A stretch of DNA of 7,200 nucleotides, from NCBI GenBank assembly GCA_937925595.1, contig CALALQ010000070.1:1-7200 (forward strand), in the 5' to 3' direction. This document shows positions 1 to 6,594 of the stretch, in pieces. Each line of letters starts with the position of its first letter. Position 1 is the first letter of the stretch. The stretch comes from an uncultured Demequina sp. GTDB lineage: Bacteria; Actinomycetota; Actinomycetes; Actinomycetales; Demequinaceae. A program made the position numbers and the translations under genes. The notes under the pieces were generated by a model that was not told the DNA's origin, searched no databases, and was given only the letters and a program-made list of their open reading frames with translations.

Positions 1-554
1 CCAAGCCGACCTCGACCCCCAAGCCCACCTCGACCCCCAAGCCCACCTCGACGCCCAAGCCCACCGACACCCCCAAGCCCACCGAGACGCCAAAGCCCAC
101 CGAGACTCCTAAGCCGGACCCCAAGCCCACGGATCCGCCCAAGCCGCCCACGTCGTCGGGCGGATGGAAGTCCACCCCGGCCCAAGGTGAGAAGGCAGTG
201 GAGAAGGCGCTCACGCTGATGGGGCTGCCGTACAAGTTGGGCGGCGCGGGGCCCACGTATTACGACTGCTCGGGTCTGACCATGACCGCGTGGAAGGCCG
301 CCGGCATCTCCATCCAGCGCTCTTCGCAGATGCAGTACAACTCGACCAAGCACGTGCCGCTCAGTCAGCTGCGCAAGGGCGACCTGGTGTTCTACGGCAC
401 CAACCGCGACACCTCGAAGATCTACCACGTGGCGATCTACATCGGGAACGGGATGGTGGCCGAGGCGACTAAGCCGGGCTCGCTGAGCGTGGTGCGCGCC
501 TACGACGCGTCGTGGCGCATCGACAACCTCATTCCGGTTGCCGGCCGTCCGTAG
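1..554 (+). CDS. NlpC/P60 family cell-wall endopeptidase, 3' part (5' end outside window)
   Basis: Predicted secreted or surface peptidoglycan hydrolase that cuts within the stem peptide. The open frame (codons from position 3) enters from outside the window with no start codon, so only about 183 C-terminal residues are visible. It begins with a Lys-Pro-Thr repeat linker (3-149), followed by a short SSGGW spacer and a P60 domain from about 190 to the stop. Seen directly: the catalytic Cys in YYDCSGLT (codon 267-269), His in IYHVAIYIG (codon 426-428), and Glu in VAEA exactly 12 residues after that His. This Cys-His-Glu set matches the triad known for mycobacterial RipA, whereas many family members have His as the third residue. 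KGDLVFYG is also typical of the family. A GTG at 198 could be mistaken for the start, but the reading frame and repeat linker continue unbroken upstream of it and the domain would be clipped. Signal peptide and any other domains lie upstream, unseen. The stop is 8 bases from the convergent ppa stop. Confidence 0.9.
   Translation, partial: KPTSTPKPTSTPKPTSTPKPTDTPKPTETPKPTETPKPDPKPTDPPKPPTSSGGWKSTPAQGEKAVEKALTLMGLPYKLGGAGPTYYDCSGLTMTAWKAAGISIQRSSQMQYNSTKHVPLSQLRKGDLVFYGTNRDTSKIYHVAIYIGNGMVAEATKPGSLSVVRAYDASWRIDNLIPVAGRP
3..149 (+). repeat. In-frame 18-nt tandem repeat encoding a KPT(S/D/E)TP linker
   Basis: Six consecutive 18-nt units start at 3, 21, 39, 57, 75 and 93 (pattern AAGCCCACCTCGACCCCC with changes). 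A shortened 12-nt unit follows at 111, then a degenerate unit at 123 and a 9-nt remnant at 141. They encode KPTSTP x3, KPTDTP, KPTETP x2, KPDP, KPTDPP, KPP. Units decay toward the 3' end, and the first three are almost identical at DNA level, which suggests recent copy-number change. The array probably continues upstream of the window. The likely role is an extended, wall-spanning linker holding the P60 domain away from its anchor or secretion end. Confidence 0.9.
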
Positions 555-562
555 CTAGCGGC

Positions 563-1087
563 TCAGTGCCCGGGCGGCGGGACCAGCGGGTTCATGTGCT
601 CAAAGTCGGTGCCCTTGGCGCGCTCGAAGGAGGCGCGGATCTCCTCCTCGGCCTCTTCGCGTGACACCCAGTGCGCGCCCTCGACGGACTTGCCGGGCTC
701 GAGGTCCTTGTAGACCTCGAAGAAGTGCTGGATCTCGAGGCGGTGGAAGTCCGAGACGTCGTCGATGTCCTGACGCCACGCGGCGCGCTGGTCGCCCGCG
801 GGCACGCACAGCACCTTGTCGTCACCGCCGGCCTCGTCGCGCATGCGGAACATGCCGAGCGCGCGGCAGCGGATCTGGCAGCCGGGGAACGTGGGCTCCT
901 CGAGCAGCACGAGTGCGTCGAGCGGGTCACCATCCTGGCCAAGGGTGCCGTCGATGAACCCGTAGTCGTCCGGGTAGCGGGTCGAGGTGAACAGCATTCG
1001 GTCGAGTCGAATGCGTCCCGTGGCGTGGTCCACCTCATACTTGTTGCGGCTGCCCTTGGGAATCTCAATGGTGACGTCGAATTCCAT
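563..1087 (-). CDS. ppa: Inorganic pyrophosphatase (family I, soluble)
   Basis: Cytosolic Mg-dependent enzyme hydrolysing pyrophosphate to two phosphates, pulling nucleotide, tRNA-charging and cell-wall precursor reactions forward. The 174-residue protein starts [18 protein letters not shown], the typical actinobacterial N-terminus. The family signature DGDPLDAL gives metal ligands D52, D54 and D57; a second acidic cluster, DEAGGDDK, lies at 84-91; YKDLEPGK follows near the C-terminus. The frame is open upstream to 1195, but ATG at 1087 is chosen because family homology starts there and because AAGGA (minus strand, 1094-1098) lies 6 bases upstream. Family members are usually 160-175 residues, so it is complete. 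It is very like the Mycobacterium tuberculosis enzyme, including His21, but the position matching the mycobacterial His86 is Ala. It is divergent from dacB and convergent with the P60 gene. Confidence 0.97.
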   Translation of the reverse strand: MEFDVTIEIPKGSRNKYEVDHATGRIRLDRMLFTSTRYPDDYGFIDGTLGQDGDPLDALVLLEEPTFPGCQIRCRALGMFRMRDEAGGDDKVLCVPAGDQRAAWRQDIDDVSDFHRLEIQHFFEVYKDLEPGKSVEGAHWVSREEAEEEIRASFERAKGTDFEHMNPLVPPPGH

Positions 1088-1151
1088 GAAAAGTCCTTGA
1101 GAATAGGTCTTTGGTCCGGGTACTAGTGTGACGCATGAACGGAGGTCCCGC
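1088..1151 (+). promoter_or_regulatory. Divergent ppa/dacB intergenic region with a weak dacB promoter candidate
   Basis: These 64 bases must carry the start signals of two genes read in opposite directions. For dacB, TTGAGA (1097-1102) and TACTAG (1121-1126) are 18 bases apart and would place the start of transcription near 1133, leaving a leader of about 19 bases that contains the GGAGG. The -35 is good (5 of 6) and the -10 is poor (3 of 6). The palindrome ACTAGT (1122-1127) gives a TA-rich -10-like element on either strand. No clear ppa -35 is seen. Confidence 0.3.
1141..1145 (+). promoter_or_regulatory. Shine-Dalgarno site fixing the dacB start
   Basis: GGAGG lies 6 bases before GTG 1152. 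An earlier in-frame GTG at 1128 has no purine-rich site before it, only a T/C/G-mixed stretch, so this site argues for starting at 1152. Confidence 0.75.
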
Positions 1152-2573
1152 GTGCGAGGGAAGGTCGTTGCGTGGGTCACCGTGTCCACGCTCATCGTTG
1201 GCGCTGCCGGCTATGCCGCCGCCGACGCTGCCGACCTTGTGCCCGGAATTCTCACCTCCGAGCCGCTTCCGAGCCCGCAGCCGCCGCTCCTGACGGCCTC
1301 GCCGATCACCGTCGCGGAGCCTTCGTCCGGTCCGGTTGGCTTGGTCAGTGGCGACGCCCCGGTGCCTTCGCCCGACGCTGTGCAGGCTTTGGCGGAGCAG
1401 CTGCGGGCCGATTCGCGCACGGGTAAGTCGACAAATGTGCTGGTAGTTGACTATTTGACGGGACAGGTGCTGGCTTCCGTTGACGGCGACGATCCGCAGG
1501 TGCCTGCCTCGACCACCAAGCTGCTCACGGCCGTTGCCGCGCTTCAGGCGCTGGGACCCGACTACCGCTTCACCACGCGAGTGGTGCAGAACGGTTCCAC
1601 CCTGACTCTGGTCGCGGGGGGCGACCTGATGCTGCGCGCGGGCAAGGGCCACGGGGGTGCTGAGCTCGATGCCGATGGCCGCGTCCTTCCCAATGGTTTC
1701 GCCGGCATGGCGGACCTCGGAGAGCAGATTGAGGCCGCCGTGCCTGTGGGGCCTATCACATTGGCTGTCGACACCACCGACTTCCCAGGACCGTCCTATC
1801 CCGCCTCGTGGCCTGCCTATGCGCTGTCCATGGGCTACGCCGGTCGTGTCGAGGGAATCGCCATCAACATCGGCAAGAAGAACGGCGTCGACGTGGGTGA
1901 GTACGGGGCCCGCGACAAGGAGCCAGCGGTGAGGGCGCTCGACACCCTCGCCAAGGACCTCACCAAGCGCGGGTACGAGGTGACGGTCGTGGGCAAGCGG
2001 GCCGCAGCGTCGGGCAGTGAGGAAGTGGCGAGCGTGGTCTCCGCGCCGCTGTGGGCGGTGGTGACCGAATTCCTGCGCTACAGCGACAACACCGTGACCG
2101 AGCAGGTGGCGCGAGTATTGGGCCTGGAAAAGCACGGTGCGGCGACCCCTGAGAACGCGGCGAGGGCCACGCGCGAGGTGCTCGAGGAGATGGGCGTGTC
2201 CGTCGATGGGCTAGTGCTGTACGACGGTGCCGGATACTCCGATCGCAACCAGATCTCGCCGCGAACTCTCGTGGACTCAATGGTGCGCTCGGCGGAGTTC
2301 GACAACACCAACGACCTGCTCACGTACCTGCCGCTGGGCGGACTCGAGGGCACGGTGGGCAAGCGCTTCGCTGGCGCTCCGGCTGCCGGGTACCTGCGCG
2401 CCAAGACCGGATCGCTCACCGGAGTGACCACGCTCGCCGGAGTGGTGACCACCGCCGATGGCCGACTGCTGGCATTCGCGACGCTGCTCGATGGGATGCC
2501 GCCAGGGCAGCCCCGGCCCATGGCCGCCGTCAACGACTTCGTCAACGGCTTGGCAGAATGTGGGTGTGGGTGA
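1152..2573 (+). CDS. dacB: D-alanyl-D-alanine carboxypeptidase/endopeptidase (PBP4 class, peptidase S13)
   Basis: Penicillin-binding protein acting outside the membrane. It removes the terminal D-Ala from, or cleaves cross-links between, peptidoglycan stem peptides. The predicted protein is 473 residues from GTG 1152. An N-terminal hydrophobic stretch (about residues 5-25, [19 protein letters not shown]) serves as signal peptide or membrane anchor, followed by a Pro/Ser-rich linker to about residue 65. All three active-site motifs are present: S120-T-T-K123 (in PASTTKLL), S311-D-N313 (in YSDNTVTEQ) and K418-T-G420 (in AKTGSLTG). The wide gap between the first two motifs is typical of the S13 family with its inserted domains. 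The length is normal and no damage is seen. The stop is followed within about 25 bases by tilS, so the two are probably co-transcribed. An alternative start at GTG 1128 would add 8 residues. Confidence 0.93.
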   Translation: MRGKVVAWVTVSTLIVGAAGYAAADAADLVPGILTSEPLPSPQPPLLTASPITVAEPSSGPVGLVSGDAPVPSPDAVQALAEQLRADSRTGKSTNVLVVDYLTGQVLASVDGDDPQVPASTTKLLTAVAALQALGPDYRFTTRVVQNGSTLTLVAGGDLMLRAGKGHGGAELDADGRVLPNGFAGMADLGEQIEAAVPVGPITLAVDTTDFPGPSYPASWPAYALSMGYAGRVEGIAINIGKKNGVDVGEYGARDKEPAVRALDTLAKDLTKRGYEVTVVGKRAAASGSEEVASVVSAPLWAVVTEFLRYSDNTVTEQVARVLGLEKHGAATPENAARATREVLEEMGVSVDGLVLYDGAGYSDRNQISPRTLVDSMVRSAEFDNTNDLLTYLPLGGLEGTVGKRFAGAPAAGYLRAKTGSLTGVTTLAGVVTTADGRLLAFATLLDGMPPGQPRPMAAVNDFVNGLAECGCG

Positions 2574-2598
2574 TTCGCTGGAATCGGGAAGTGGGCCA

Positions 2599-3600
2599 GT
2601 GAGCGGTCCGCACCCCTCAGTTGCCGCCACGCGCACTGCAGTGCGCGAGATGCTCGACGGCCTTGAGCTGGGCACGCGCGTGTGGGTCGCCTGCTCCGGC
2701 GGACCCGACTCTCTCGCCCTCGCCGCAGCCACCGCGTACGTCTCCCGCAAGGAGGGCTACTTCGCTGGCGCAATCATCGTCGACCACGGCCTGCAGCCCG
2801 GTTCCGCAGAGGTCGCTCAGCACGCCGCCGACCAGGCGAAGGCCGCAGGCATTCACAACGTCTTCATCGAGAAGGTCGTGGTGGGTCGAGAAGGCGGTCT
2901 CGAGGCCGCAGCTCGCAACGCGCGCTACGCCGCCATCGAGAACCGTGTGAACGAGGAGGGCGGCATCAACCCCCAGATCCTCACCGGCCACACCATGGAC
3001 GACCAAGCGGAGACCGTGCTGCTCGCTCTTGCCCGTGGCTCTGGCGCGAGGGCCCTGTCCGGAATCCCCGTGCGGCGCGGCCGCATCATCCGCCCGTTCC
3101 TGTCGCTGCGCCGAAAGGACACCCTCACGGCTTGCCAGCAACAAGGTCTCGACCCGTGGATGGACCCGTCCAATGAACTGGTGGACGGACCGCGCCGCTC
3201 CGCGTTGCGCGTGCGAGTCATGCCCGCCTTGGTCGAGGTGCTGGGCCCGGGCGTCGTCTCTGGCCTCGCGCGCTCCGCAGCCCTGCTCCAGGCTGATGCC
3301 GACGAACTCGAGCGTCAGGCGCGCTCTGCTCTCCTGTCATCTGATGCCGCCGTGCAGGATGACGCGTGGCGCTGCGACGTGCTGTCATCGCTGCCGGATG
3401 CGATCCGCTCGCGCATGCTCAAGATGCTTGCGGAGAAGAAGGGCGCTGGCCCCATGACGGCGTATCACGTTGCCGCAGTGGACGCGCTCGTGTCGTCGTT
3501 CCGCGGTCAGGGCCCGGTGTCGCTTCCTGGCGGATTCGAGGCCCGTCGCGAATATGGCAGGCTGGTCATTGCGCCGTCGGACACGATCGACGACGCGTAG
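2599..3600 (+). CDS. tilS: tRNA(Ile)-lysidine synthetase
   Basis: Cytosolic ATP-dependent enzyme that attaches lysine to C34 of the CAU anticodon of tRNA-Ile, so that it reads AUA instead of AUG. It is essential in most bacteria. About 333 residues from GTG 2599. The N-type ATP pyrophosphatase PP-loop is clear: SGGPDS (residues 33-38 in VACSGGPDSLAL). Further family motifs follow: IVDHGLQ, GHTMDDQAETVLL and DPSN, then RxxLRxxVMP. The size is that of short actinobacterial TilS proteins, without the long C-terminal extension of the E. coli enzyme. The start is uncertain: GTG 2599 has a weak purine stretch (GGGAAG, 2586-2591) before it, while in-frame GTGs at 2566 and 2560 would overlap dacB by a few bases. 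The frame is open back to 2458, but that part is inside dacB. It lies 35 bases before hpt, and the pair is conserved as neighbours in many Gram-positive bacteria. Confidence 0.95.
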   Translation: MSGPHPSVAATRTAVREMLDGLELGTRVWVACSGGPDSLALAAATAYVSRKEGYFAGAIIVDHGLQPGSAEVAQHAADQAKAAGIHNVFIEKVVVGREGGLEAAARNARYAAIENRVNEEGGINPQILTGHTMDDQAETVLLALARGSGARALSGIPVRRGRIIRPFLSLRRKDTLTACQQQGLDPWMDPSNELVDGPRRSALRVRVMPALVEVLGPGVVSGLARSAALLQADADELERQARSALLSSDAAVQDDAWRCDVLSSLPDAIRSRMLKMLAEKKGAGPMTAYHVAAVDALVSSFRGQGPVSLPGGFEARREYGRLVIAPSDTIDDA

Positions 3601-3626
3601 TTTCCCTGTATCGCTGAGAGTGCTGC

Positions 3627-3631
3627 GGAGG
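3627..3631 (+). promoter_or_regulatory. Shine-Dalgarno site fixing the hpt start
   Basis: GGAGG ends 4 bases before GTG 3636. The spacing is slightly short, but the only other early in-frame start, ATG 3654, lies 22 bases away and has no site of its own. Confidence 0.65.
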
Positions 3632-3635
3632 CCTG

Positions 3636-4187
3636 GTGGACGCCCAATTCGACATGGATGACTTTGTACGAGTGGTGGTGTCCGAAAACGACATTCGCCG
3701 TCGTCTCGACGAAATGTCTGCAGACATCCGTGCCGACTACGAGGGCACCGACCTCCTGCTCGTTGGCGTCCTCAAGGGCGCCGTCATGGTGATGGCGGAC
3801 CTCGCTCGGCGCATGCCCCCGTCCGTGCAGATGGACTGGATGGCGGTGTCCTCGTACGGCTCCGGCACCAAGTCCTCGGGCGTGGTGCGCATCCTCAAGG
3901 ACCTCGACACCGACCTCACCGGCCGCCACGTGCTGATTGTCGAGGACATCATCGACTCCGGCGTGACACTCCAGTGGCTGCTGGGCAACCTGCGTTCCCG
4001 TGGCGCCGCGTCCGTCGAGGTGGCGGCGCTGCTGCGCAAGCCCGAGGCCGCTGTGGTTGAGGTCCCCGTGAAGTACGTGGGCTTCGACATTCCCCCGGCG
4101 TTCGTTGTGGGCTACGGCCTGGACTACGCGGAGAAGTACCGCACGCTGCCCTTCGTGGCGGAGCTCGATCCCAAGGTCTACAGCTAG
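3636..4187 (+). CDS. hpt: Hypoxanthine phosphoribosyltransferase
   Basis: Cytosolic purine salvage enzyme joining hypoxanthine (often also guanine) to PRPP, giving IMP (GMP) and pyrophosphate. The product is 183 residues. Motifs in order: the LVGVLKGA loop with the pyrophosphate-binding LKG; the flexible-loop SYGSGTKSSG, which closes over the active site; the PRPP signature VLIVEDIIDSGVTL with E103, D104 and D107; and the base-binding region KYVGFDIPPAFVVGYGLDY near the C-terminus. Length and motif order are normal for bacterial HPRTs. The start is GTG 3636, chosen by a GGAGG four bases upstream. It follows tilS by 35 bases, so it is very likely in the same transcript. Its PPi product is a substrate of the Ppa encoded nearby. 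A candidate terminator lies shortly after the stop. Confidence 0.97.
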   Translation: MDAQFDMDDFVRVVVSENDIRRRLDEMSADIRADYEGTDLLLVGVLKGAVMVMADLARRMPPSVQMDWMAVSSYGSGTKSSGVVRILKDLDTDLTGRHVLIVEDIIDSGVTLQWLLGNLRSRGAASVEVAALLRKPEAAVVEVPVKYVGFDIPPAFVVGYGLDYAEKYRTLPFVAELDPKVYS

Positions 4188-4222
4188 CCGCAAGCCGCCC
4201 GCGGCCGCTCGCGCGTGGGAGC

Positions 4223-4244
4223 GGGGCGCGGCCCCTGGCGCCCC
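4223..4244 (+). terminator. Candidate GC-hairpin terminator after hpt
   Basis: GGGGCGC (4223-4229) and GCGCCCC (4238-4244) form a perfect 7-bp all-GC stem around an 8-base loop, 35 bases after the hpt stop. No T-run follows, which is common for hairpin terminators in high-GC actinobacteria but also makes chance occurrence likely in such GC-rich sequence. A competing 5-bp stem, GGGGC/GCCCC (4223-4235), uses the same left arm. Confidence 0.4.
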
Positions 4245-4264
4245 CGCCGCCATCCCGTCCGCCT

Positions 4265-4463
4265 ACGTGGTTTAGGCAGCTCACATGCACCTGCTCGGGG
4301 TCGAACCGTGAGTTTTAGGCAAGCCACTGCTACTTCGCGACCTGGACCCTGCAACGCGCCGAGTGCCGCGTCTGCGGCGATGCCCCTCGCCCTCAGTGCC
4401 AGTCAGCTGCCTAAACCAGGGCTCACGAGCGTCGCAGGTGCGAGTGAGCTGCCTAAACCACGT
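4265..4463. repeat. Nested inverted-repeat unit built from four copies of a TGGTTTAGGCAGCT motif
   Basis: Copy A (4265-4284) is the exact reverse complement of copy D (4444-4463) over 20 bases: ACGTGGTTTAGGCAGCTCAC on the plus strand at A. Copy C (4402-4418, reversed) matches D at 16 of 17 positions. Copy B (about 4307-4327, forward) is diverged but keeps CGTG, TTTAGGCA and a final CAC. A/D and B/C are concentric around 4364. B and C can pair through 4314-4321/4408-4415 and 4325-4329/4394-4398, and a small GCCGC/GCGGC hairpin (4365-4378) sits near the centre. The motif is AT-richer than its surroundings. It could be a REP-like or MITE-like chromosomal repeat, a cluster of operator sites for ftsH, or a folded RNA; I do not recognise it as a named family. 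No target-site duplication is visible at the ends. Confidence 0.8.
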
Positions 4464-4518
4464 GGGGATGGAACCTCGACCACGTGCCGCGCCGCTCCCC
4501 ATGCCCTGAGCGAAACCG

Positions 4519-4549
4519 TTGCCGCCGCGCAGCACCCCTCCCGTAGGGT
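4519..4549 (+). promoter_or_regulatory. Candidate ftsH promoter placing transcription start at or next to the ATG
   Basis: A -10-like TAGGGT (4544-4549, fitting the actinobacterial TAnnnT pattern) has a weak -35-like TTGCCG (4519-4524) 19 bases before it. Transcription would begin about 4556-4559, at or within three bases of the ftsH ATG. The bases between, GTTGTCTCACC, contain no Shine-Dalgarno site, so a leaderless mRNA is plausible. Confidence 0.4.
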
Positions 4550-4558
4550 TGTCTCACC

Positions 4559-6592
4559 ATGAAGAATGCCTTTTCGCTGCGCCGGATCATCTTTGTTGTG
4601 CTGCTCGCGGTGCTCATTGGATGGCTTGTCCAAGGACTGTTCCAGCCACGCATCTCCAGCATCGACACCTCCGACGGCATCGCCCTGCTCAAGGCGGGCG
4701 CCGTGGAGCAGGTGCTGATCGTCGACGGCGACCAGCGCGTGCAGCTGGTCCTCAAGGAGAAGCTCCCTGAGGATTCGCCCGACGCGTGGAAGGAGTTCGG
4801 CGACAAGGTTCAGTTCTTCTACGTCGAGCCTCAGGGCAAGGACGTCATCGACGCGGTCAAGGCCGCGAACCCTGAGAAGGGCTTCAACTCCGAGGTCCCC
4901 AAGACCTCCATCTGGACCACCCTGGCGTTCACCTTCCTGCCGATCCTGCTGCTCGTTGGCCTGTTCTGGTTCCTCATGAGCTCGATGCAGGGCGGCGGTG
5001 GCGGCGGTCGCATCATGAACTTCGGCCGCAGTCGCGCCACGCTCGTCACCCCGGACACCCCCACGGTGAAGTTCGAGGACGTCGCGGGTGTTGACGAGGC
5101 TGTCGAAGAGCTGCGCGAGATCGAGGAGTTCCTCGAGAACCCCGCGAAGTTCCAGCAGGTGGGTGCCAAGATCCCCAAGGGCGTCCTCCTCTACGGCCCT
5201 CCCGGAACCGGCAAGACCCTGCTCGCTCGCGCCGTTGCCGGCGAGGCAGGTGTGCCGTTCTTCTCCATCTCGGGTTCGGACTTCGTGGAGATGTTCGTTG
5301 GCGTGGGCGCCAGCCGCGTGCGCGACCTCTTTGAGCAGGCCAAGAAGAACAGCCCCTCCATCATCTTCGTCGACGAGATCGACGCCGTGGGTCGCCATCG
5401 TGGCGCAGGCCTTGGCGGCGGCCACGACGAACGTGAGCAGACGCTCAACCAGATGCTCGTCGAGATGGACGGCTTTGACGTCAAGACCAACGTCATCATG
5501 ATCGCGGCGACCAACCGCCCGGACATCCTCGACCCCGCGCTGCTGCGCCCGGGCCGCTTCGACCGTCAGGTGGGAGTGGACGCCCCTGACCTCAAGGGCC
5601 GCCAGAAGGTGCTCGAGGTGCACGCGAAGGGCAAGCCCATCGCCCCTGATGTCGACCTCGAGGCAATCGCCCGGCGAACGCCCGGCTTCACGGGTGCGGA
5701 CCTCGCGAACGTCCTCAACGAGGCGGCGCTGCTCACGGCTCGCCGCGAGAAGCAGCAGATCGGCCCCAGCGAAGTGGACGAGGCGATCGACCGCGTCATC
5801 GCCGGTCCGCAGCGTCGCACTCGCGTCATGAACGACCACGACAAGCGCGTCACCGCGTACCACGAGGGCGGCCACGCACTCGTGGCGGCGGCCCTCAACC
5901 ACACGGATCCCGTCACCAAGGTGACGATCCTGCCGCGCGGTCGTGCGCTCGGCTACACGATGGTCATGCCCCAAGAGGACCGCTACTCCAAGACCCGCAA
6001 TCAGCTGCTCGACTCGCTCGCCTACGCGATGGGCGGCCGCATCGCGGAAGAGCTCGTGTTCGGCGACCCGTCCACGGGAGCGAGCAACGACATCAGCCAG
6101 GCGACGGAGACCGCTCGCCAGATGGTCACCGAGTTCGGCATGTCCACCCAGATTGGCTCTGTGCGCCTCACGGGCAGCTCCGGCGAGGTGTTCCTTGGCC
6201 GCGACATGGGCCACGGCCGCGAGTACAGCGAGAACGTCGCTTCGGTCGTGGACCAGGAGGTCCGCGCGCTCATGGACAACGCGCTCGCGGAGGCGACCAA
6301 GGCGCTCGCGACGAACCGCGCCGTGCTCGACCGCCTCGCCCTCGAGCTGCTCGAGAAGGAGACGCTCAACGAGACCGAGCTCGCGGAGATCTTCAAGGAC
6401 GTCAAGAAGCTTCCCGCCCGTGCCAACTGGGTGAGCGGCGAGTGGGTGCAGAAGGCGCCCGCCAAGGCCAAGGCGCCTGCCGTCATCAAGGAGCCCGACG
6501 CTCCGGCGAGTGAGCAGGCAGAGTCCACCCCAGCGTCGGGCGAGGAGACCGTCCCCGCCCCAGAGCTCGCGGAACCTAAGGACGAGGCGTAA
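4559..6592 (+). CDS. ftsH: ATP-dependent zinc metalloprotease FtsH
   Basis: Membrane-anchored AAA+ protease, hexameric in this family, which extracts and degrades misassembled membrane proteins and some regulatory proteins. The product is 677 residues. Order: TM1 (about 9-28), an extracytoplasmic domain (about 30-118), TM2 (about 120-140), a glycine run (145-150), then the AAA+ module with Walker A GPPGTGKT (213-220), Walker B IIFVDEID (268-275, D272/E273) and the second region of homology [20 protein letters not shown]. The M41 peptidase part follows: H435-E436-G-G-H439 zinc site, with D511 in GASNDI as the probable third ligand. All key residues are intact. The last 45 residues (633-677) are a Pro/Ala/Glu-rich, probably disordered tail. 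The ATG start is supported by the membrane segment that follows, although no clear ribosome site precedes it. folE begins 2 bases after the stop. Confidence 0.98.
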   Translation: MKNAFSLRRIIFVVLLAVLIGWLVQGLFQPRISSIDTSDGIALLKAGAVEQVLIVDGDQRVQLVLKEKLPEDSPDAWKEFGDKVQFFYVEPQGKDVIDAVKAANPEKGFNSEVPKTSIWTTLAFTFLPILLLVGLFWFLMSSMQGGGGGGRIMNFGRSRATLVTPDTPTVKFEDVAGVDEAVEELREIEEFLENPAKFQQVGAKIPKGVLLYGPPGTGKTLLARAVAGEAGVPFFSISGSDFVEMFVGVGASRVRDLFEQAKKNSPSIIFVDEIDAVGRHRGAGLGGGHDEREQTLNQMLVEMDGFDVKTNVIMIAATNRPDILDPALLRPGRFDRQVGVDAPDLKGRQKVLEVHAKGKPIAPDVDLEAIARRTPGFTGADLANVLNEAALLTARREKQQIGPSEVDEAIDRVIAGPQRRTRVMNDHDKRVTAYHEGGHALVAAALNHTDPVTKVTILPRGRALGYTMVMPQEDRYSKTRNQLLDSLAYAMGGRIAEELVFGDPSTGASNDISQATETARQMVTEFGMSTQIGSVRLTGSSGEVFLGRDMGHGREYSENVASVVDQEVRALMDNALAEATKALATNRAVLDRLALELLEKETLNETELAEIFKDVKKLPARANWVSGEWVQKAPAKAKAPAVIKEPDAPASEQAESTPASGEETVPAPELAEPKDEA

Positions 6593-6594
6593 CC

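Larger units (their letters stand above)
4188..4558. other. 371-base non-coding region between hpt and ftsH
   Basis: From left to right it holds a GC-only hairpin that may end the dacB-tilS-hpt transcript (4223-4244), a nested inverted-repeat unit (4265-4463), two CACGTG palindromes (4459-4464 and 4481-4486) and a promoter-like element directly before ftsH (4519-4549). Open frames crossing it in several phases show no family features, no convincing ribosome site and no codon pattern like the neighbours. No tRNA-like or known riboswitch structure was recognised. Confidence 0.7.

Noticed and set aside
3..149. Tandem 18-nt units as a CRISPR array or replication iterons
   Set aside because: There are no unique spacers. 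The units are contiguous, stay in frame and encode a regular KPT linker joined to a catalytic domain.
671..1126. A 151-codon plus-strand frame opposite ppa
   Set aside because: Shadow of ppa; the minus strand encodes a complete pyrophosphatase with its signature.
1128..1151. GTG 1128 as the dacB start
   Set aside because: No Shine-Dalgarno site before it, whereas GTG 1152 has GGAGG at ideal spacing; the 8 extra residues add nothing recognisable.
1065..2135. A 356-codon open frame on the minus strand across dacB
   Set aside because: Low-complexity Arg/His/Gly-rich product with no recognisable domain; the opposite strand has all three DacB active-site motifs in order.
2458..2598. Extension of tilS back to 2458
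   Set aside because: The added residues lie inside dacB, read as Ser/Pro/Arg-rich shadow sequence and have no counterpart in TilS proteins.
4265..4463. Complete insertion sequence
   Set aside because: The unit is only 199 bases, has no transposase frame and shows no flanking direct duplication; a small non-autonomous element remains possible but unproven.
4215..4562. A 115-codon plus-strand frame and an 84-codon minus-strand frame in the hpt-ftsH gap
   Set aside because: No ribosome site and no family similarity. The repeated FRQLT in the minus-strand frame is only the 42-base-spaced DNA motif read in phase.
4403..6214. A 603-codon open frame on the minus strand across ftsH
   Set aside because: It is the mirror of ftsH codon bias in GC-rich DNA. 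Its product is rich in His, Arg, Glu, Val and Leu without family motifs, while the plus strand encodes a fully intact FtsH.
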